Shown here in pieces: positions 5,097 to 7,481 of a DNA stretch of 7,481 bases. The translations under genes were made by a program, and so were the position numbers. The DNA is taken from the NCBI GenBank assembly GCA_003445035.1, contig DLVV01000399.1, positions 10,610 to 18,090 on the forward strand. The letters run 5' to 3'. The notes beneath the pieces were generated by a model. The model did not search any database, had not been told where the DNA came from, and saw only the letters and a program-made list of their open reading frames with translations. Positions within the stretch are counted from its first letter, which is position 1. Each line of letters begins with the position of its first letter. This DNA is from Planctomycetaceae bacterium (GTDB lineage: Bacteria > Planctomycetota > Planctomycetia > Planctomycetales > Planctomycetaceae).

Positions 5097-6223
5097 CGCA
5101 GATCGAGTCTGTCCGGGCCGACTGCTTCCGCATCCCGCTGCCGACGGCGGTCGCCGATTCGACGCACGGGACGATGGACGCCTTCCAGTTGATCACCGTC
5201 CGGCTCACCGATTCCGACGGCGGAACCGGGGTCGGTTACACCTTCACCGTCGGCCACGGCGGCACCGCAGTGAGATCGCTGCTGCGAGACGACCTGGCCG
5301 GGTGGCTGGCCGGGCAACCGTGCGACGATATTGCCGAGTTGTGGCAAAGGATGTGGTGGCGGCTGCACTGGGTGGGACGTGGCGGGGTGGCCAGTTTCGC
5401 GATGGCGGCCGTGGACATCGCGCTGTGGGACCTGCAGGCTCGCCGGGCCGGACAGCCGTTGTGGCAGCACCTTCGAGAAACAATCGACTGGCTCGTCCCA
5501 GTCGACTCTCCACCAGCCGTCATCCCGTACGCCGGCGGCATCGATCTCGATGACCCCATCGACGTGCTGTTGGAGCGGACACGAGACCGACTCGCATCGG
5601 GCTTCCGGGCCATCAAGATGAAGGTCGGTCGTCCACAACTGGCCGAAGACGTCGAACGCGTGACGGCGATGCGCGAGTTGCTGGGTCCGGACATCCCGCT
5701 GATGGTCGACGCCAACATGAGGTGGTCGATCGACGAAGCGATCACCGCAGCCCGGGCACTCGACGGCCTGGACCTGGTCTGGCTGGAAGAGCCGACGGCT
5801 CCCGAGGACTGGGACGGGCACGCCCGCATCGCTGCCGAGGGCGGCCTGCCGATCGCCGCCGGTGAGAACCTGCACTCGGTGGCCGAGTTCCGCGAGTTGA
5901 TCACCCGTGGGGGCATCGCCTACCCCGAACCCGACGTGGCCACCGTCGGCGGCATCACGCCGTGGCTGGAGGTGGCCCGTATCTCCGCCGAAAACGGACT
6001 GCCGACGACCACCCACGGCGTCCACGATCTGCACGTGCACCTGCTGGCGGCGATCGATCACGCCAGTTTTCTCGAGGTCCACGGCTTTGGCCTCGAGCGG
6101 TTCATCGCCGCCCCCCTGGCGATTGGTGACGGCCGGGCCGTGGTCCCGGACCGGCCCGGACACGGAGTGGAATTGGCGTGGGACCAGTTGGCTTTGCTCG
6201 ACCAGAAAACGACCCCGGAATGA
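5093..6223 (+). CDS. Enolase-superfamily enzyme, mandelate racemase/sugar-acid dehydratase type
   Basis: This 376-residue protein has the two-domain architecture of the enolase superfamily: an N-terminal capping domain (about 1-125) and a TIM barrel. These enzymes abstract a proton alpha to a carboxylate using Mg2+. The catalytic set is complete for the mandelate racemase subgroup: KMK at Lys175 and Lys177, metal ligands Asp206 (MVDAN), Glu232 (LEEPT) and Glu258 (AAGEN), and the Asp281/His308 dyad (EPDVATVGG and TTTHG). The segment VGGITPWLEVARISAENGLP resembles galactarate/talarate dehydratases, but exact substrate cannot be assigned; a racemase, epimerase or sugar-acid dehydratase is possible. 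The GTG start overlaps the preceding stop (GTGA) and has AGGTGA at 5080-5085, 7 nt upstream. It is probably cytoplasmic. Its pairing with a Minf_1886 protein and a membrane protein does not reveal the pathway. Confidence 0.93.
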   Translation: MTQIESVRADCFRIPLPTAVADSTHGTMDAFQLITVRLTDSDGGTGVGYTFTVGHGGTAVRSLLRDDLAGWLAGQPCDDIAELWQRMWWRLHWVGRGGVASFAMAAVDIALWDLQARRAGQPLWQHLRETIDWLVPVDSPPAVIPYAGGIDLDDPIDVLLERTRDRLASGFRAIKMKVGRPQLAEDVERVTAMRELLGPDIPLMVDANMRWSIDEAITAARALDGLDLVWLEEPTAPEDWDGHARIAAEGGLPIAAGENLHSVAEFRELITRGGIAYPEPDVATVGGITPWLEVARISAENGLPTTTHGVHDLHVHLLAAIDHASFLEVHGFGLERFIAAPLAIGDGRAVVPDRPGHGVELAWDQLALLDQKTTPE

Positions 6224-6240
6224 ACCTCTGTGGTTTCCGG
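6215..6240 (+). terminator. Hairpin over the enolase-superfamily gene stop, possible terminator
   Basis: CCGGAA at 6215-6220 pairs with TTCCGG at 6235-6240. After a small bulge, ACC at 6224-6226 can pair with GGT at 6232-6234 around a 5-nt loop. The stem is followed by AAAATG rather than a T-tract, so it is not a classical intrinsic terminator. It may act as a 3'-end stabiliser or a Rho-assisted stop. Confidence 0.3.
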
Positions 6241-6471
6241 AAAATGTCGCATTGTTTCCTTTTGGTGTCGGTTCTCTTGTGTACTATGGACGCTCATTTG
6301 CAGTTGAAACCGATGCGGGTCTCAGCAGTTGCCTGACCGGTTCGTCAACCATCGGTTGAGCGGAATCGGGTGTGCGAACAGGGACCGGCTGATCACGGAA
6401 CACAGACAGCTGGATAGTCCATTTCCACTGGGGAAGCGAACTCGCTTCGCCACGCGCTCGAGGAATCTGCC
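6224..6471 (+). other. Intergenic region with small hairpins
   Basis: These 248 nt hold no credible gene. Two short inverted repeats are visible: TCAACC/GGTTGA at 6345-6350 and 6354-6359 with a 3-nt loop, and GAAGCGA/TCGCTTC at 6433-6439 and 6442-6448, which would form a stem shortly before the downstream ribosome binding site. The stretch is less GC-rich at 6235-6300 than the rest of the window, as expected for a promoter, but I find no convincing -35/-10 pair. The promoter of the Ig-repeat gene presumably lies here. Confidence 0.5.
6460..6464 (+). promoter_or_regulatory. Ribosome binding site of the Ig-repeat gene
   Basis: GAGGA lies 7 nt before the ATG at 6472. It supports this start, which puts the basic N-terminal segment and LEDRTLLT motif in frame with the repeats. 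Confidence 0.75.
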
Positions 6472-7481
6472 ATGTTGCTCGCTAACTGGTTGAAGACGTT
6501 GTTGCGGTCCAGTCGTTCCAGCCGGATCACGAGCCGGCCTGGAAACACATCCCGATCGCAACGGAGCCACCGTCGCACCCTTCGTGCATCGGCCGAAATC
6601 CTTGAAGACCGGACCCTGCTGACGACAGCCATCCCGACAGTCCCCGACCTGATCGGTGCATTCGACACGGGCGATTCGGCCGACGACAACGTCACCAACA
6701 AATCGACACCCGCGTTCATCGGAGATGCTGCAGCCGGCAGCACGGTCGAAATCTTCGCCAACGGTGTTTCGGTTGGTACGACAGTCGCGCTTTCACCAAG
6801 CGGCACCTATGTCATCTCATCGTCCACTCTTGCCGACGGAAGCTATGACATCACCGCGACGGCTGACGACGGTGTATCCGGCGTCAGCGACCCATCGTCG
6901 GCCCTGGCACTGACAATCGATACCGTGGCCCCGAACGTTCCGAGTGTACCGGACCTGTCGTCGGCCAGCGATTCCGGAACGGCCGACACCGACGACCTCA
7001 CCAATGACACCACGCCGACGCTGTCCGGGACCTCCGAAGCCGGTATCCATGTGGAATTGACATCCGACGAAGACGGCCTGGTTGGCACGGCAAGTGCCGA
7101 CGGTTCGGGCAACTGGTCGATCACCACCAGTGCCCTGTCCGAGGACGATCATTCGCTGACAGCTACGGCAAAAGATATCGCGGGCAATACCAGCACGGCA
7201 TCAGCGGCACTTGTGGTGACGATCGATGCGACCTCACCAGCCGCTCCGGCAATCCCGGACCTGGCCACGGCCAGTGACACCGGCAACGACAGCGACAATA
7301 TCACCAGCGACGACACACCAACGATCAACGGAACGGCCGAGGCCGACACGTCAATAGAACTGCTTTCCGGTTCCACGTCACTGGGCACCACGACGGCCGA
7401 CGTTTCCGGGAACTGGTCGATTACGACCGGAGCTCTCGCCGAAACAGTCCACAACCTGACAGCCACGTCGACCGACGCCGC
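6472..7481 (+). CDS. Large exported/surface protein with Ig-like repeats (3' partial)
   Basis: The frame is open from the ATG to the right edge (336 codons, no stop), so this is the N-terminal part of a longer protein. Residues 1-40 are rich in Arg and Ser with no strong hydrophobic core. They are followed by RTLRASAEILEDRTLLT (36-51), the LExRxLL-type N-terminal motif typical of large extracellular planctomycete proteins. From about 54 come Ig-like units of the kind found in bacterial adhesins: PDL-x-x-A-x-D-(S/T)-G-x-x-x-x-D-(D/N)-(I/V/L)-T ... TPT-x-x-GTAEAG ... GNWSITT ... LTATA ... TID-x-x-xP. Three units are visible, the third cut. The many Asp residues may bind calcium. Codon choice is less GC-biased than in neighbouring genes (frequent ACA, TCA, CCA, GCA). 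Likely roles are adhesion or cell-surface structure, inferred from domain type only. Confidence 0.9.
   Translation, partial: MLLANWLKTLLRSSRSSRITSRPGNTSRSQRSHRRTLRASAEILEDRTLLTTAIPTVPDLIGAFDTGDSADDNVTNKSTPAFIGDAAAGSTVEIFANGVSVGTTVALSPSGTYVISSSTLADGSYDITATADDGVSGVSDPSSALALTIDTVAPNVPSVPDLSSASDSGTADTDDLTNDTTPTLSGTSEAGIHVELTSDEDGLVGTASADGSGNWSITTSALSEDDHSLTATAKDIAGNTSTASAALVVTIDATSPAAPAIPDLATASDTGNDSDNITSDDTPTINGTAEADTSIELLSGSTSLGTTTADVSGNWSITTGALAETVHNLTATSTDA
6631..7481 (+). repeat. Ig-like tandem repeats, 306-nt period
   Basis: Three units start at 6631, 6937 and 7243 (protein residues 54, 156 and 258), each with the xPxxPDL signature exactly 102 residues after the last; the third is truncated by the window edge. 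Units 2 and 3 share GNWSITT-x-AL-x-E and D-x-TPT-x-x-GT-x-EA, while unit 1 is more diverged and has GTYVISS in place of GNWSITT. Shared residues are encoded by different codons, so the repeats are old or held by selection on protein, not fresh DNA duplications. Confidence 0.85.

Noticed and set aside
5069..6163. Long antisense open frame of 364 codons opposite the enolase-superfamily gene
   Set aside because: It is a shadow of a GC-rich gene. The translation has no recognisable domain, while the + strand frame has a complete catalytic set.
6252..6287. Possible promoter TTGTTT / TACTAT in the 6224-6471 spacer
   Set aside because: The spacing is 24 nt and TACTAT matches the consensus at only 4 of 6 positions; TTGGTG at 6262 is too close (14 nt). 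Not convincing.
6631..7481. Recent DNA-level tandem duplication or phase-variation repeat in the Ig units
   Set aside because: Equivalent residues use different codons between units, so the similarity is at protein level only.

Overview
This is a GC-rich chromosomal segment that most likely comes from a planctomycete. The evidence is the 'LEDRTLLT' N-terminal motif on an Ig-repeat surface protein at the right edge, a Minf_1886-type protein (a family of Planctomycetes and Verrucomicrobia), and a holB-ricT housekeeping neighbourhood. Genus cannot be determined from the sequence. All nine recognisable genes lie on the + strand, and I see no mobile element, CRISPR array, tRNA or rRNA.

Left block (1-2929): four overlapping genes that look like one operon, with its promoter off the left edge. 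They are a LipB-fold protein (5'-truncated), lipoyl synthase LipA, an 82-residue free-standing lipoyl-domain-like protein, and the DNA polymerase III delta' subunit HolB. The junctions are overlaps of 14, 4 and 4 nt, so translation is probably coupled. By hand alignment the LipB homologue lacks both catalytic residues of octanoyltransferases (Lys to Gln, Cys to Ser). The lipoyl-like protein has Ser where the modified lysine should be. LipA between them keeps all its cluster-binding residues. This combination is the most interesting feature of the window.

Middle block (2916-4017): a good sigma70-like promoter with a perfect TATAAT overlaps the end of holB and drives a PSP1/RicT-family protein. 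It has both C-x4-CC iron-sulphur motifs and a disordered acidic tail. The holB-ricT order matches the well-known Firmicutes arrangement.

Third block (4018-6223): a second TATAAT box, then a leader of about 100 nt, then three coupled genes. These are a Minf_1886-family protein of unknown function, an unrecognised single-pass membrane protein, and an enolase-superfamily enzyme of the mandelate racemase type. The leader can form a long-range stem next to the first start codon and also holds a 31-codon upstream frame that overlaps that start.

Right block (6224-7481): a 248-nt non-coding gap with small hairpins, then the start of a probably very large exported or surface protein with Ig-like repeats spaced exactly 102 residues apart. 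It runs off the right edge.
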